Shown here piece by piece: positions 63,001 to 64,000 of a DNA stretch of 64,000 nucleotides. The stretch lies in NCBI RefSeq assembly GCF_032854445.1, contig NW_027018056.1, positions 35,421 through 99,420 on the forward strand. The letters run 5' to 3'. The notes beneath the pieces are model-generated. The model saw nothing but the letters and a program-made list of their open reading frames with translations, was not told the origin of the DNA and searched no databases. A program made the translations under genes and the position numbers. The DNA comes from Liolophura sinensis (taxonomy: Eukaryota; Mollusca; Polyplacophora; Chitonida; Chitonidae). Within the stretch, counting starts at the first letter, position 1. Each line of letters starts with the position of its first letter.

Positions 63001-64000
63001 GGGTCAGTGTTCAATTGTACTTTTTACAGCGGATTGTATCAAGTACCTTTTGTTTTTTTTTACATACAAATGGTGTGGTTTTTCTACATGTAGATAAAGA
63101 CATTGAGTTTGTCTTCGACTTAGAAGTAAGACATTTGTTGGGTGAGTTAAATGGGCTTGGCCCAAAGATTTGACGTCGTCTGGGCTACCGAAAGGGCACA
63201 TAACTTATAATGAAAAGTTGAATATAGTAATGACCAGTCGCGATTGTACATAGTTAATGTAGCCGATTTTCAATTCGCAAAAAGACCAGGCAAAAATCCA
63301 AAGTGGAAAAAAACTGTTCCAATGCTGCTGGTAGAGGCTAATCCGACGTATTTTGTGACGAGAAATCGAATGGTGCAAACCGCGTTGCTCTCCGACCAAT
63401 ACTTTTGGCTGTAGCACAAATGAATAATCAATGATGTCAAGATCACGTGCCCAGCAACGGCTCTTACTCCATGGAAACAAGGAAATTTGCAATTTTTCAA
63501 ACACCTGAGATGCCTGGCCCAATTGCGCATCCTTTGGCACCTTATTGATGTGGGTCAGTGTTTAATTGTACTTTTTACAGCGGGTTGTATCAAGTACCTT
63601 GTGTTTTTTTTATATACAAATGGTGTGGTTTTTCTACATGTAGATAAAGACATTGAGTTTGTCTTCGACTTAGAAGTAAGACATTTGCTGGGTGAGTTAA
63701 ATGGGCTTGGCCCAAAGATTTGACGTCGTCTGGGCTACCGAAGGGCACATAACTTATAATGAAATGGTTGAATATAGTAATGACCAGTCGCGATTGTACA
63801 TAGTTAATGTAGCCGATTTCAATTAGCAAAATGACCAGGCAAAAATCCAAAAGTGGAAAAACTGTTCCAATGCTGCTGGTAAGAGGCTAATCCGACGTAT
63901 TTTGTGACGAGAAATCGAATGGTGCAAACCGCGTTGCTCTCCGACCAATACTTTTGGCTGTAGCCACAAATGAATAATCAATGATGTCAAGATCACGTGC
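60026..64000. repeat. Eight-monomer higher-order block, copy B (cut by window end)
   Basis: Second copy of the block that starts near 55620, with the same marker order but with many added or missing single bases, such as CCCTTTGGGCACC and GTCTTGGGCT. The last unit of the block lies beyond the window. Confidence 0.65.

Larger units (their letters stand above)
39669..64000. repeat. 550-bp satellite array, segment 4 (about 44 monomers)
   Basis: An uninterrupted array of the same 550-bp unit runs to the window end. It carries its own variant set, rare or absent in the inter-LINE arrays: TTTACAGCGGGTTG, GGGCACAGAAC, TTTCAGTTCGC, CAACACCTGGAG, TTGTAATTTTT, GAGATCCCTAGCCC or GAGATCCCTGGCCC. Period is 550 bp except at 45.2-47.0 kb and after about 57.9 kb, where one-base indels are frequent. 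The last monomer is cut by the window edge. No genes seen. Confidence 0.97.

Overview
The window is heterochromatin-like, repeat-only eukaryotic DNA. It holds no single-copy host gene, tRNA, rRNA, CRISPR array or prokaryotic feature. About 46 kb is a head-to-tail satellite array with a monomer of 550 bp (roughly 83 monomers). The array is interrupted by three near-identical copies of one ~6.15-kb non-LTR retrotransposon (LINE), all on the + strand. The LINE has an L1/CR1-type ORF1 (coiled coil plus RRM-like region) and an ORF2 with an apurinic-type endonuclease, a reverse transcriptase and a C-terminal zinc knuckle. It also has a 2A-like peptide near the ORF2 N-terminus and a short pentanucleotide 3' tail. 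This suggests a CR1/L2/Jockey-group element of an invertebrate, plausibly a marine lophotrochozoan such as a mollusc; the phylum is inference.

Layout: satellite 1-11574 (about 21 monomers); LINE copy 1 at 11575-17454 (5,880 bp); satellite 17455-21307 (7 monomers); LINE copy 2 at 21308-27462 (6,155 bp); satellite 27463-33514 (11 monomers); LINE copy 3 at 33515-39668 (6,154 bp); satellite 39669-64000 (about 44 monomers).

All three LINEs sit at the same base of the monomer, with the same junctions. They share four reading-frame lesions and are flanked by the same marker monomers. The simplest reading is one LINE insertion into one monomer, followed by amplification of the LINE plus neighbouring monomers as a composite higher-order repeat (spacings 9,733 and 12,207 bp). 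Copies 2 and 3 are closest; copy 1 lacks 275 bp and has lost the ORF1 ATG. Smaller higher-order repeats are visible elsewhere: a 5-monomer block duplicated at 5.6-10.9 kb, a 3-monomer pattern from 39.7 kb, and an 8-monomer block at 55.7-64 kb.

The outer ~4.7 kb and ~6 kb, and a patch at 45.2-47.0 kb, are full of one-base indels that the core lacks. This looks like imperfect consensus polishing rather than biology, and suggests the window may be close to a whole contig. The most interesting points are the LINE-carrying satellite higher-order repeat, a YY1-type site at +12 of the LINE, the 2A-like motif next to a hydrophobic segment, and the shared frame lesions, all of which are +1.
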